NCBI RefSeq assembly: GCF_030316855.1
Contig: NZ_JASZYR010000011.1
Span: 1-64,000, forward strand
Reading direction: 5' to 3'
Source: Variovorax sp. J22P240
Lineage (GTDB): Bacteria > Pseudomonadota > Gammaproteobacteria > Burkholderiales > Burkholderiaceae_C
Length of the DNA: 64,000 nucleotides
Position 1 is the first letter of the stretch; the number at the start of each line of letters is the position of its first letter. Position numbers and translations under genes: made by a program. Positions 25,574 through 37,701 of this stretch are shown here, in pieces. Under the pieces are notes generated by a model. That model was not told where the DNA came from. It ran no database searches and saw only the letters and a list, made by a program, of their open reading frames with translations.

Positions 25574-26650
25574 TCAGTTCACCACGCCGAGGTGCAGGAA
25601 GCCGGCGGTGTTCACGTTGCTTCGGGCGCCGACCATGGCTTCGAGTTTGCCCATGCGCATGAAGAAGTAGCCGCCGGGGCCGTCCGAACTGCGCATGCCG
25701 AGCGGGCCATCCGCGCCCATGGCATGCAGCGTGAAGTTCGCCGAGGTCTGGGTGCCGGTCTCCGGGGCCGTCGACGTGATCGAGAAGCTCGTCGCAGAAG
25801 CGACGACGGTGTCCATGGTGCCGCCGGTCGATCCGCCGACCCCGTTGAACGCGCTCCAGCTCGACGCTTCGGGGAAGCCGATGGCGAAGACGGTATTGCC
25901 CGCACCGGCGGTCGGCGACCCGCCTGCCGACAGGTATACGTTCTCGCCCTCGACGCGGGCGATCGCGAAGCGGCCGAGGAACGTGCCGTCCGAGCCGGTC
26001 AGCCCCCACATGCCGGTCTCGGCGTCTGCGGTGATCGTGCTGACGTTGACCGATGCAGCCGGGCACTTCTCCACGCGATAGATCCCGCTGTCCACGCATT
26101 GCGTCATCGTCGTGCCACCGCCGGAAATGCGGACCTGCCCGATGAAGGAGTCACGTCCCGTGGGCGTCGAATCGACCCGGAAGCGGTTGTAGACGCCGTC
26201 CAGGTTCGCCTGCGTCGTCACGAGCGCGCGCGACGCGATAAAGGGGTACGCGGCGTAACTGACCGGGTTCGAGTTCGGCACCGCCAGCGGAACCGCGCCG
26301 ACGACCGTGTCATTGAAGGCAAACAGCCCGGACGTGTTGGCCTGCGTGGTGATGCGGGCATTCGAAATGCCATAGCGCCCCGCCGGCGCCGACGGTTTGA
26401 CCAGGGTGCCCGAGTTCGATCCGCCGGCGCTGTCCGTCACGGTGTAGGTGAGCTGGTCGAAGTCGATCTTGAGAACTTGGCGAGAGCCGTTCGTCGCGAA
26501 GAACTTGAAGTCGCCGTTCCGGGCGTCGGGGGTCGCCTTGGCACCTCCGCCATCCGTCGGCGCGAAGGTGCCACCGCTCCCTCCGCCTCCACAACCCGCC
26601 AAGCCAGCCATCAACGCAGCGGCCACCCAGGCCTTCGTCAGATCCTTCAT
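25574..26650 (-). CDS. Secreted lipoprotein of unknown function
   Basis: A 358-residue lipoprotein. The signal peptide MKDLTKAWVAAALMAGLAGC ends in a lipobox LAGC with the cysteine at residue 20, followed by a glycine-rich linker. The mature protein is rich in Ser, Thr, Gly and Asn, with repeated short strands (ISNARITTQANTSGLFAFND, then TQANLDGVYNRF), which suggests a beta-rich surface protein. Two cysteines near the middle (TQCVDSG, EKCPAAS) may form a disulfide. I do not recognise a family. It converges on hybrid kinase B, with ten bases between them. Confidence 0.82.
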   Translation of the reverse strand: MKDLTKAWVAAALMAGLAGCGGGGSGGTFAPTDGGGAKATPDARNGDFKFFATNGSRQVLKIDFDQLTYTVTDSAGGSNSGTLVKPSAPAGRYGISNARITTQANTSGLFAFNDTVVGAVPLAVPNSNPVSYAAYPFIASRALVTTQANLDGVYNRFRVDSTPTGRDSFIGQVRISGGGTTMTQCVDSGIYRVEKCPAASVNVSTITADAETGMWGLTGSDGTFLGRFAIARVEGENVYLSAGGSPTAGAGNTVFAIGFPEASSWSAFNGVGGSTGGTMDTVVASATSFSITSTAPETGTQTSANFTLHAMGADGPLGMRSSDGPGGYFFMRMGKLEAMVGARSNVNTAGFLHLGVVN

Positions 26651-26853
26651 CAAGCCCTCGCAATTCGTTGTGTCACACATCGACCGGCAGGCGCCGGACT
26701 CTCCGAGGCCGAAATGTAGCCTAGACGAATCATTTATGTATCAAGATGTACCTTTACCCCTCAAAATGGAGGATGGCCGGGCCGCTACCCGTTGCTAGGA
26801 TTCCACATCTCTTGAACGGTGGACGCAGCGCACGAGGAAGGACGAGACGACAG

Positions 26854-27057
26854 ATGGAACCGATGCACTGGCAGTACATGGGCGCGCTTGGCGGCGTGAT
26901 CGGCATCGGCTGGCTGGTGGTCGTGCCGATGTACCGGGGCTGGAATCAGCTCAACGAAAAGATGACGGGCAGCGTGAAGCAGAGCATTCGCATGGTCGCG
27001 GAATGCGAAGGCCGGACAGCGGCGTCCACCATGGCGGCGACGCTGCAGGGGAAATGA
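26854..27057 (+). CDS. Small single-span membrane protein (67 residues)
   Basis: A 67-residue protein with one hydrophobic segment (MGALGGVIGIGWLVVVPMY) near the N-terminus and a polar tail with several Lys, Glu and Thr residues. It begins MEPMHWQYMG. A purine-rich stretch lies upstream but is farther than usual from the ATG. It stops four bases before the convergent kinase-like gene. No family is recognised. Confidence 0.5.
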   Translation: MEPMHWQYMGALGGVIGIGWLVVVPMYRGWNQLNEKMTGSVKQSIRMVAECEGRTAASTMAATLQGK

Positions 27058-27061
27058 AAAC

Positions 27062-27754
27062 TCAGGCGGACGCCTGGCCTGTCACCAGCGCGAAGCGCAC
27101 GGCATCGGGCTCGACCGCGACTTCGTAGCCCAGCCCGTCGGCCAGCGATTGCAGCGCGATGGCATCGATCGCCAACGCACGCGGCGCCCTGTGGGCACCG
27201 GCCACCGGATCGGCCGCTGCCGGTTCGCCGGGCGTGGCCGAGAAGCGCAACCCATCGGCGCCGTGCGCCTCGACGTCGATCGCGCCCACATGCGGCACGC
27301 TGTCGTGCAGATAGCCCAGCGCACCGAGAAACATGTAGCGCAGGGCCGCTCCTGACGGAAAGCTCGGCTCGTCCTCTTCGGGCGACAGGTCTTCGCCGAT
27401 ATGAAGTGCGACGCCATGGAGGTCGAAAGCCACGCGCATCAGCGCCGTGCACTGCGCGACGAGTTCGCTGCGCTTGATGCCTTCGTCGTGCGTGGCGAGT
27501 TCCCAGTCGCGCAGTGAGCGCACGCCGCTGGCGAGTGCGCTGACCTGGTTTTCGATCAGCGCGACCCGCTCCCCCCACGCGGCCGCATCAGGATTCTCCG
27601 CCGCAGTCACCTGGCGCTTCAGCAGCAGGATGCCCATGCGGATGACCGACACCGGCGCGGCCATGTCGTGCCGCAGGGCCGGGAGCGCGCGCGTCAGCAA
27701 CTCGTGCCGCACGCCGGCGGCCATCCAGCTGCGCGCGCCGGGTGAAGCCTTCAT
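27062..27754 (-). CDS. Histidine-phosphotransferase-like protein (kinase core without ATP lid)
   Basis: A 230-residue soluble protein. The first part has a helix with a possible phosphorylation site, LPALRHDMAAPVSVIRMGIL, with the histidine at residue 29 (RHD) as in kinase H-boxes. A second helix follows (RVALIENQVSALASGVRSL). The C-terminal half has the length of a kinase ATPase domain, but no N-box asparagine and no DxGxG motif is visible. That plan resembles ChpT or Spo0B phosphotransferases. Its ATG overlaps the stop of the single-receiver gene by four bases, so the two are probably partners. Confidence 0.62.
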   Translation of the reverse strand: MKASPGARSWMAAGVRHELLTRALPALRHDMAAPVSVIRMGILLLKRQVTAAENPDAAAWGERVALIENQVSALASGVRSLRDWELATHDEGIKRSELVAQCTALMRVAFDLHGVALHIGEDLSPEEDEPSFPSGAALRYMFLGALGYLHDSVPHVGAIDVEAHGADGLRFSATPGEPAAADPVAGAHRAPRALAIDAIALQSLADGLGYEVAVEPDAVRFALVTGQASA

Positions 27755-28107
27755 CCGGCGGCGGCTCGCGTCAGGATGCGATCGAGGACTTCGAAGTCGA
27801 TCGGCTTCTGCAAATGGTGGTCGAACAGCCCGGCACTGGCACTGGCCTCGTCGGCCGAATAGCCGGAGATGGCCACCAGCAGCGGCGGCTCGCCCCGTGC
27901 ACTGGCGCGCAGTCGCCGCGCCACTTCGGTGCCCGGAAAGTCCGGCAGCGTGAGGTCCACGAGTGCGGCATCGAAGACTTCGCTGGCGGCAACGTCCAGG
28001 GCCTGCTGACCGGAGTAGGTGCAACGCGCCTTGTGGTCCTGCAGAACAAGGAGTTCCTGCAGCAGGTCCGCCGCGGCCTCGTTGTCGTCAACGATCAGAA
28101 CGTTCAC
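27751..28107 (-). CDS. Single-domain response regulator
   Basis: A 118-residue receiver with no output domain. It begins VNVLIVDDNEAAADLLQELL, has the phosphorylated aspartate in ALVDLTLPDFPGTE, the switch serine in LVAISGYSADE and the lysine in HLQKPIDFEVL. The GTG at 28107 was chosen because GGGAG lies eight bases before it. Stand-alone receivers of this type pass phosphate within relays or bind target proteins. It lies between the receiver-kinase and the phosphotransferase-like gene. Confidence 0.88.
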   Translation of the reverse strand: MNVLIVDDNEAAADLLQELLVLQDHKARCTYSGQQALDVAASEVFDAALVDLTLPDFPGTEVARRLRASARGEPPLLVAISGYSADEASASAGLFDHHLQKPIDFEVLDRILTRAAAG

Positions 28108-28164
28108 TTCCAAATCTCCCTGAGCCAAAGTTTCAGAGTATCGGACTGCACCCGGCCTGTGCGA

Positions 28165-28172
28165 TGTAGGAC
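28165..28172. promoter_or_regulatory. TGTAGGAC intergenic motif, copy 1
   Basis: TGTAGGAC is found here between the single-receiver gene and the receiver-kinase gene, followed by ACGGTCGCA. Similar elements occur at 36121, 41469 and 46068, each in a gap next to stress or signalling genes. The meaning is unknown. It could be a promoter element or regulator site. Confidence 0.3.
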
Positions 28173-28203
28173 ACGGTCGCACCCTGCGCACGCCGGCCCG
28201 TCG

Positions 28204-29409
28204 TCAGCATGGCGTCGTCGCCACACGCATAGGCAGCGTCACGCGGAACTCCGCGCCCAGGCCCTGGGCGCTTTCCAGACGGATCTCCCCGCCGTGCGAA
28301 CGCACGATTTCCCGCGTGATGTAGAGACCGAGCCCGAGGCCGGGTGCGTGCTTGCGGCTGTCGTCCGTGCGCTCGAACTGCTCGAAGATGCGCTCCTGGT
28401 CCTCCGCGGCAATGCCGATACCGTTGTCGCGCACAGTCATCAGCGCCGTGTCGCCGGCCTCGGCCACGATGACCTCGATCGGCTTGCCGCCGCCATAACG
28501 CAGCGCATTCGTCAGCAGGTTGGTGAGTACCTGCTCGATGCGGAAATCGTCCCAGACGCCCTCGATGCGTGGGGGCGCCTTCAACTCGACGACCGAGCCG
28601 GCAGCCTCCGCCTGCTGCGCCAGGTCCGTGACCACGCCGCGCGCCAGCGCCGCGAGATCCGTTGGCTTGGGGCGGATCGAGAGCGCGCCCCTGCGCATCC
28701 GCGTGACGTCGAGCATGTCGTCGATCAGGCGCACCATGTTCTGGATCTGGCGCTGGTCGCGTTCGATCATCGCAGGCAGCCGCTCCGGCCCGAATGGCGC
28801 CATGTTGCCTTTGGAGAGATGCAGCTTGCGCACCTGCGTTTCGAGGAACAGCGTATTGAGCGGCGTGCGCAGTTCGTGCGACACCATCGACATGAAGTCG
28901 TCGCGCATGCGCACGGCGCGCTCCAGTTCGCGCTGGGCGCATTGAAGCTGCTGCACCAGCGCTTCCTGCTGGCGGTTGGCCTCGGCCAGCGCGTCCATCT
29001 CGTGCCGCAGTGCCTTGCGGTGGCGGTACAGGTCCACGAAGACCGACACCTTGCTGTTCACCGCATGCGCATCCAGCGGCTTCTGCAGGAAGTCGACCGC
29101 ACCGCTCTCATAGCCCTTGAAGGCGTAGTTCATCTCGCGGCCGGCCGCGCTGACGAAGATGATCGGAATGTGCCGTGTGCGCTCGGTGCCGCGCATCATC
29201 TCCGCGAGCTCGAACCCATTCATCTCCGGCATCTGCACATCGAGGATCGCGAGCGCGAACTCATGCTCCAGCAGCAGCGCGAGCGCCTGCTCCGCCGACG
29301 TCGCCTGGAACACCCGCCGCGCCGGTCCGCGGATCAGCGCCTCCAACGCCAGCAGGTTCTCCGGCAGGTCGTCGACGATCAGCAACTTGCTTTCGACATC
29401 AATGGGCAT
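28204..29409 (-). CDS. Receiver-histidine kinase
   Basis: A 401-residue soluble protein with an N-terminal receiver and a C-terminal kinase. The receiver has VDDLPENLLALEAL and the aspartate in AILDVQMPEMNGFE. A coiled-coil linker of about 50 residues leads to the H-box MVSHELRTPLNTLFLETQV, the N-box NLLTNALRYGG, DNGIGI and GLGLGLYITREIVRSHGG. No membrane span is present, so it takes its signal from a phosphodonor or a bound protein. Its start overlaps the end of cheB by 11 bases, which places it in the same operon. Confidence 0.93.
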   Translation of the reverse strand: MPIDVESKLLIVDDLPENLLALEALIRGPARRVFQATSAEQALALLLEHEFALAILDVQMPEMNGFELAEMMRGTERTRHIPIIFVSAAGREMNYAFKGYESGAVDFLQKPLDAHAVNSKVSVFVDLYRHRKALRHEMDALAEANRQQEALVQQLQCAQRELERAVRMRDDFMSMVSHELRTPLNTLFLETQVRKLHLSKGNMAPFGPERLPAMIERDQRQIQNMVRLIDDMLDVTRMRRGALSIRPKPTDLAALARGVVTDLAQQAEAAGSVVELKAPPRIEGVWDDFRIEQVLTNLLTNALRYGGGKPIEVIVAEAGDTALMTVRDNGIGIAAEDQERIFEQFERTDDSRKHAPGLGLGLYITREIVRSHGGEIRLESAQGLGAEFRVTLPMRVATTPC

Positions 29410-30004
29410 GGGCGGAATCCAGTTGCAGTAGGAGCGCGCGAATGTCGCGCAGTGGCAGCACGTGATCGGGGGAATGGGCGCCGAGGGCCGCGTTGGGCAT
29501 GGTCGGGATCTCGGCCTCGGCCGGGTCCTGCACGATGGTCAGGCCGCCCGCCTGGTGGATGCGCAGCAGCCCTTCGGCGCCGTCGTCGTTGGCTCCCGTC
29601 AACAGCACGCCCACCAGCGAAGGCCCGAAGGCGTCGGCGGCCGAACTCATCAGCACGTCTATCGCCGGCCGCGAATGCAGCACCGGCGGCTCGCAGCTCA
29701 GCGAGAAGCTCAGATCGCGCTCGATCGACAGGTGGTAGCCCGGCGGCGCGAAGTACAGCGTGCCCCCCTGGACTGGCGCCTTGTCCGCGGCTTCGAACAC
29801 GGGGATCGGCAGCCGGTGCCTGAAGACCTCCGCCAGCCGGCTTTCGTACCCCTCGGGCAGATGGATGACCACCGCCACCGGAAGGCGCCACTGCGCAGGC
29901 AGGTCGGCAAGCAACGCGATCAGCGCGTCGACCCCGCCGGCGGAGGCGCCGATCACGACGGCCAGCGTCTTGCGAGCCATGACGGAAGATTGCTCCTGCT
30001 TCAT
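29399..30004 (-). CDS. cheB: CheB-type protein-glutamate methylesterase (no receiver)
   Basis: A 201-residue methylesterase domain that removes methyl groups from receptor glutamates. The active-site features are the serine in VIGASAGGVDAL, the histidine in VVIHLPEGYES and the aspartate region in LLTGANDDGAEGLLRI. The usual N-terminal receiver domain is absent. The gene overlaps cheR by four bases upstream and the receiver-kinase by 11 downstream. No methyl-accepting receptor, CheA or CheW is encoded nearby, so the substrate is not evident. In related non-chemotaxis loci CheB/CheR domains occur with PAS hybrid kinases. Confidence 0.92.
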   Translation of the reverse strand: MKQEQSSVMARKTLAVVIGASAGGVDALIALLADLPAQWRLPVAVVIHLPEGYESRLAEVFRHRLPIPVFEAADKAPVQGGTLYFAPPGYHLSIERDLSFSLSCEPPVLHSRPAIDVLMSSAADAFGPSLVGVLLTGANDDGAEGLLRIHQAGGLTIVQDPAEAEIPTMPNAALGAHSPDHVLPLRDIRALLLQLDSAHAH

Positions 30005-30848
30005 GTCAATTTTCTGAAGATGCGTTCACCGCGCGACAGCACATCGAATCGATCGGCGTAGCTTGAAAAATCGATGCTCTCCTTCGCGCCGAGCCCCAGG
30101 AAGCCGCGATGGCAGAGCGACTCGTGGAACAAGCCCAGCGCCCGGTCCTGCAGTTGCCGGTTGAAGTAGATAAGCACATTGCGGCAGGACACGAGTTGCG
30201 TCTCGGCGAAGACCGCATCGGTCGCAAGGCTGTGGTCGGCAAAGACCACGTCCACGCACAGCGATGGATCGAAGCGCGCGGCGTCGTAGGCCGCGGTGTA
30301 GTAGTCCGAGAAGGCCCGCAAGCCGCCCGCGCGCTGATAGTTGGCCGTGTAGAGCCTGATCGCCTCCAGCGGAAAGATGCCCTGCCGCGCCTTGTCCAGC
30401 GACGAGGGATTGATGTCGGTCGCGTAGATCTGCGTGCGCTCCAACAGGCCTTCCTCGCGCAGCAGGATCGCGAGCGAGAACACTTCCTCGCCGGTACTGC
30501 AGCCCGCCACCCACACCTTGAGCGAGGGATAGGTGTGCAGCATTGGCACCACCTGCCGGCGCAACTCCAGGAAGTAGCCCGGATCGCGGAACATCTCGCT
30601 CACCGGAATCGTGAGGTACTGCAGCAGCCGCGCGAACATTGCCGGATCGCGCAGCACCTTGTCCTGCAAGGCCGAGATGCTCGGCAGCCCCAGTTGCGCC
30701 AGCGCGTACAGCACGCGCCGCTTCTGCGAGGCGCCGGTGTAGTTGCGGAAGTCGTAGCTGTACTTGAGATAGATGGCCTCCATCAGCAGACGCAGCTCGA
30801 TGTCCGTGTCGCTCGGCGGATGCAGCGGTGGGGGCGGTGCGCCGGGAA

Positions 30849-30852
<4 letters not shown>
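30001..30852 (-). CDS. cheR: CheR-type protein-glutamate methyltransferase
   Basis: A 283-residue methyltransferase that uses SAM to methylate receptor glutamates. It has the N-terminal helical domain (YLKYSYDFRNYTGASQKRR), the catalytic stretch TIPVSEMFRDPGYF, the SAM-binding motif VWVAGCSTGEEVFSLAILL, the ATDINPSSLDKAR acidic motif and VSCRNVLIYF. The GTG at 30852 overlaps the stop of the large hybrid kinase gene (GTGA). Tight coupling to a kinase and to cheB, without receptors, suggests that a kinase sensor domain or another protein is the methylated target. Confidence 0.93.
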
Positions 30853-34328
<3,476 letters not shown>

Positions 34329-34437
34329 GAAGCGGTCAGTCGTCGAAGGAGGCAAAAGCCTCCGAGACTGCCAGAGCCTGGACCGTCCCCCTGTCGGATA
34401 AGGCCGCGAACGTGAAGCCGCCGCGCGGTCGGCGCGT

Positions 34438-35109
34438 TCAACCGCAGGCGGCACGCCCCGAAGAGCCCGAGTCCAGTTCGCTGAATGCACGCACCAGATC
34501 CGGCAGTGAGCGCGCACCCATTTTTTCCATCGCGTTCGCGCGATGCAGTTTCACCGTGCGTTCCGCGGTGCCGAGCGCCGTGCCGATCTCCTTGTTGAAG
34601 GCGCCTGCCACGACCATGGCCGCGACCTGGCGTTCGCGCGGCGTGAGCGTGGCGTAGCGCGCCTTCAGCGCCGCGATCTGCTGAAGCACGCGGCGTCGGG
34701 AGAGATGGTTGGTCAGCGCGTTCGTCACGGCGCCGAAGAGCGTTTCCTGATCCACCGGCTTGAGGAAGAAGTCCGCCGCCCCGGCCTTCATGGCGCGCAG
34801 GGTGTCGTGCGCGCTGGCCTTGGCCGTGAGCACGATGACCGGCAGGGGCTCGGCGCTGCGCGTGACCACGTCCTGCAGGTCGAGCCAGTCGGGGCCCGGC
34901 ATGTGGAGGTCGAGGATCAGGCAGCCGGGCTCGTCGCCGATGCCTTGACGGAGCAGCTCGCTGATGGAACCGTAGTCCCGGACCGTGTGGCCGGCCGTCA
35001 TCAACTGGCCACATACCGCGCGCCGGAATGCGCTGTCGTCATCGACCACGCGGATCACGAGCGTCTCTGCATCCTGGTGACCGGAAGCGCCATCCTTGGA
35101 AAGTGTCAT
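34438..35109 (-). CDS. FixJ-type response regulator
   Basis: A 223-residue regulator with an N-terminal receiver (IRVVDDDSAFRRAVCGQL, aspartate in CLILDLHMPGPDWLDLQ, lysine in DFFLKPVDQETL) and a C-terminal LuxR-type helix-turn-helix (LTPRERQVAAMVVAGAFNKE then GTAERTVKLHRANAMEKM). The ATG at 35109 begins MTLSKDGASG. It is the only DNA-binding output in the kinase cluster downstream and is the probable target of one of those kinases. It is divergent from the amidohydrolase gene across a 133-base gap. Confidence 0.93.
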   Translation of the reverse strand: MTLSKDGASGHQDAETLVIRVVDDDSAFRRAVCGQLMTAGHTVRDYGSISELLRQGIGDEPGCLILDLHMPGPDWLDLQDVVTRSAEPLPVIVLTAKASAHDTLRAMKAGAADFFLKPVDQETLFGAVTNALTNHLSRRRVLQQIAALKARYATLTPRERQVAAMVVAGAFNKEIGTALGTAERTVKLHRANAMEKMGARSLPDLVRAFSELDSGSSGRAACG

Positions 35110-35242
35110 GTTCGATTTCGCTGATCCTGCGGCCTCGTTGCCGCCGAGTGCATCATACGAACACGTATCCCGGACCCATGGCCGATTGCGCGCCGTCGGC
35201 AGGCATGGTAGGCACGGCACGACGCCACTCACTCGAACTCCC

Positions 35243-36076
35243 ATGACGACCATCTTCGAAGAGCCCAAGATCGATTGCCACAATCACATCTTCGACCCCA
35301 GCCGGTTTCCTTACGCGGCGGCCACGCACTATCGCCCGAACGGCCAGGAATCGGGGTCGGCCGATCTGTTCATGGCGGTGATGGATGCCTACGGCGTGCG
35401 CCACGCGCTGGTGGTGGGTCCCAACTCCGGCTACGGCACCGACAACCGGTGCCTGCTCGATGCGATTGCGCGCAGCGCGGGCCGCTTCAAGGGCATCGCC
35501 GTGGTGGACAACGACGTCTCGCTCGATGCGCTGGCGGGACTGAAGGCGCGGGGCATCGTCGGCGTCGCGTTCAATCCGTCCTTTCTGGGTGTGGACTTCT
35601 ACCTGTCTGCCGGCGAACTGCTTCACAAGCTGAGCGAACTCGATCTCCTGCTGCAGGTGCAAGTCGAGAAGGACCAGCTCCCCGCTCTGATGCCCCTGCT
35701 CGATGGCTCCGATGTGCGCCTGGTGATCGACCATTGCGGCAAGCCGCATCCCGATGCGGGCCTGCATCAGCCGGGCTTCCAGACGCTGCTGGAACTCGGT
35801 CGCTCCGGGCGCGCGTTCGTCAAGTTGTCGGGCTTCGCGAAGTTCTCGCAGAAGGCGCATCCGCATGAGGACACGTGGCCGTTCGTGCACGCGCTGGCCG
35901 ACGCGTTCACGCTCGATCGCTGCATGTGGGGGTCCGACTGGCCCTACCTTCGCGCGACGGAACGCATCGACTATGGGCTGCAGCTGGCCCTGATCAAACA
36001 ACTTTTTCCGGACGACGCCGACCGCCGCAAGCTGTTGTGGGAATCGCCTCGACGCCTTGTGGCATGGGATGAATGA
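35243..36076 (+). CDS. Amidohydrolase-family metal-dependent hydrolase
   Basis: A 277-residue TIM-barrel enzyme of the amidohydrolase-2 type, as in 2-pyrone-4,6-dicarboxylate lactonase. The metal motif is KIDCHNHIFDPSRFPY near the start. Later landmarks are LVIDHCGKPHPDAG and the C-terminal catalytic stretch CMWGSDWPYLRAT. The family opens lactones or hydrolyses cyclic esters, and the substrate is not evident. The ATG at 35243 begins MTTIFEEPKIDCH. Longer in-frame starts exist, but the homology begins here. Confidence 0.87.
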   Translation: MTTIFEEPKIDCHNHIFDPSRFPYAAATHYRPNGQESGSADLFMAVMDAYGVRHALVVGPNSGYGTDNRCLLDAIARSAGRFKGIAVVDNDVSLDALAGLKARGIVGVAFNPSFLGVDFYLSAGELLHKLSELDLLLQVQVEKDQLPALMPLLDGSDVRLVIDHCGKPHPDAGLHQPGFQTLLELGRSGRAFVKLSGFAKFSQKAHPHEDTWPFVHALADAFTLDRCMWGSDWPYLRATERIDYGLQLALIKQLFPDDADRRKLLWESPRRLVAWDE

Positions 36077-36120
36077 GGCGCTGACTCGCATCCGCTGAAT
36101 GCCTCGCGTCCGGCCTGATG

Positions 36121-36128
36121 TGTAGGAC
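36121..36128. promoter_or_regulatory. TGTAGGAC intergenic motif, copy 2
   Basis: TGTAGGAC followed by CGCGTCGCATTGAC lies 88 bases before the glycine-zipper gene. It matches the elements at 28165, 41469 and 46068. The CGCG after the motif is shared with the 41469 copy. Confidence 0.35.
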
Positions 36129-36215
36129 CGCGTCGCATTGACAGGTCTTTCGCCATGGCGATGCTTTTTCCTGAGTTCCGCTGCTACCAGCAGCGCACAC
36201 GAAAGGGGAATATCC

Positions 36216-36938
36216 ATGAACACGACGTCCATCGACCCGACTACCGTCGAACGCACTCCGACTCATTCATCACCGAAGGTACTCTGGGCGGCCATCGGCA
36301 CGCTGGCCGTCGCCGTGGCCGCGCTCGGCGGCGTGTTGCTGCACCAGCAGGGCCGCAACGGCGCGCCAGATGCCGCCACCATCGCCGCGGCACCCGCTAC
36401 ACGGGCGCCGGCACCGGACGACTTCAAGCCCGATGAGCCGCAGCCTGCCGCGCCTGTTCCTCCGGCGGTGAACAGCGCTGCCTTTCCGCGTGCGACGACA
36501 CTGCCGCCGCCCGTGAGGGCACCCGAGGTCCAGCCGCCGAAGGTCGCGCAGGCAAGCCCCGCTCCGGGCCCGGCACCTGCGCCGGCGAGAGCCCCCGTCT
36601 GCTCCGTCTGCGGTCACGTCGAATCGGTTCGCACCGTGGAGCACCCCGCGCCGGCGACCGGTGTCGGCGCCGTCGGTGGCGGTGTCGTCGGCGGCCTGAT
36701 CGGCAACCAGATCGGCCACGGCAACGGACGCACGGCGGCCACGGTGCTGGGCGCGGTCGGTGGTGGCTTCGCGGGCAACGAGATCGAGAAGCGCACCCGC
36801 ACGGTGACCAGCTACCAGGTGAGCGTGCGCATGGAGGACGGATCGCTGCGCACCGTCGAAACCAGCACCGCACCGCCGATCGGCAAGGCGGTCACGCTCC
36901 AGGGGAAGGTGTTGCGTCCGGCGGATGGGCGGAAGTGA
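36216..36938 (+). CDS. Glycine-zipper 2TM-domain protein
   Basis: A 240-residue envelope protein. A membrane span near residues 22-43 (VLWAAIGTLAVAVAALGGVLL) anchors it. A long Pro/Ala-rich linker follows, then CSVCGHVESVRTVEH and a glycine zipper (GAVGGGVVGGLIGNQIGHG, GAVGGGFAGNEIEKR), which packs in or near a membrane. The C-terminus (YQVSVRMEDGSLRTVETST) is the usual tail of this family. Similar proteins are SlyB-like and stress-linked. A good ribosome site (AAAGGGGA) precedes the ATG. The last 47 bases overlap the convergent hydrolase gene. Confidence 0.86.
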   Translation: MNTTSIDPTTVERTPTHSSPKVLWAAIGTLAVAVAALGGVLLHQQGRNGAPDAATIAAAPATRAPAPDDFKPDEPQPAAPVPPAVNSAAFPRATTLPPPVRAPEVQPPKVAQASPAPGPAPAPARAPVCSVCGHVESVRTVEHPAPATGVGAVGGGVVGGLIGNQIGHGNGRTAATVLGAVGGGFAGNEIEKRTRTVTSYQVSVRMEDGSLRTVETSTAPPIGKAVTLQGKVLRPADGRK

Positions 36939-37701
36939 GCGGGCTGCGCGCGCCGAGCCCCGCCCATCGGGCGACCTGCTCGACCACCCACGGGCCATCG
37001 TCCAGCGGCAGGTCGTGGCCGGCGGTCGGATGTTCGAGGATCGCCGCATTCCATTGCCGCGCGAGTTGCCGTGAGCACTCTGCGCTCACGAGCGCATCGC
37101 GGCGGCTCGCGAGCACGAGCAGGGGCACGGACGGCGCATCGACCGGTGCCTGGTAGCGGGCAGCCGCCAGCAGTTGGCGCAGGGCGTTGATGCCCGACAC
37201 CGGGCGCGCCTCGCGCAAGGCCGTCCATTCGTCGATCACGCGAGCGTCCGGCGCCAGGTGCCGGCTTGTGAGGCGCAGGACCGTCTGCTCACGCTGTCGA
37301 CTCGTCTTCGCCCCGGCCACCACGCCGAGCACCGCGGCGTAGTTGGCGGGCCGCAGCCGCTGGTACCAGCGGCTGAACGGGCGCAGGCTGGTGTTGACCA
37401 GTACGCAGCCCGCGAGTTCTTCGGGGTGACGGAATGCCCACTCGACCGCCACCATCGCACCCAGCGACATGGCGAGCAGATGAAAGGGAGGTGCATGGCC
37501 CGATGCCGCCATCTGGTGCCGGCAGTCGTGCATCGTCGCTTCGATGCTCGTGGGGCTCTGCGCTTGGTTCAAGCGGCCGTTGCCGGGGAGGTCGATCGCC
37601 ACCACACGCGCACCGGGCAGCCGCGCGCGCAGCATGTCCGGGAACGCTCCCCAGTGGCCGCTCTCGCGCGTGAGCCCGCGCAGCAGAACCCATGTGCTCA
37701 T
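36892..37701 (-). CDS. Alpha/beta-fold hydrolase
   Basis: A 269-residue serine hydrolase. It starts MSTWVLLRGLTRESGHWGAF, with the oxyanion-side residues in LLRGLTRE. The nucleophile elbow is LLAMSLGAMVAVEW, where the usual first glycine is alanine. The acid is in LLVLASRRDALVS and the histidine in AGHDLPLDDGPWV. The substrate is unknown, and relatives include esterases and lactonases. The ATG at 37701 was chosen because it overlaps the M14-type gene stop by four bases and has AAGG upstream. Its 3' end overlaps the glycine-zipper gene on the other strand. Confidence 0.88.
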   Translation of the reverse strand: MSTWVLLRGLTRESGHWGAFPDMLRARLPGARVVAIDLPGNGRLNQAQSPTSIEATMHDCRHQMAASGHAPPFHLLAMSLGAMVAVEWAFRHPEELAGCVLVNTSLRPFSRWYQRLRPANYAAVLGVVAGAKTSRQREQTVLRLTSRHLAPDARVIDEWTALREARPVSGINALRQLLAAARYQAPVDAPSVPLLVLASRRDALVSAECSRQLARQWNAAILEHPTAGHDLPLDDGPWVVEQVARWAGLGARSPLTSAHPPDATPSPGA

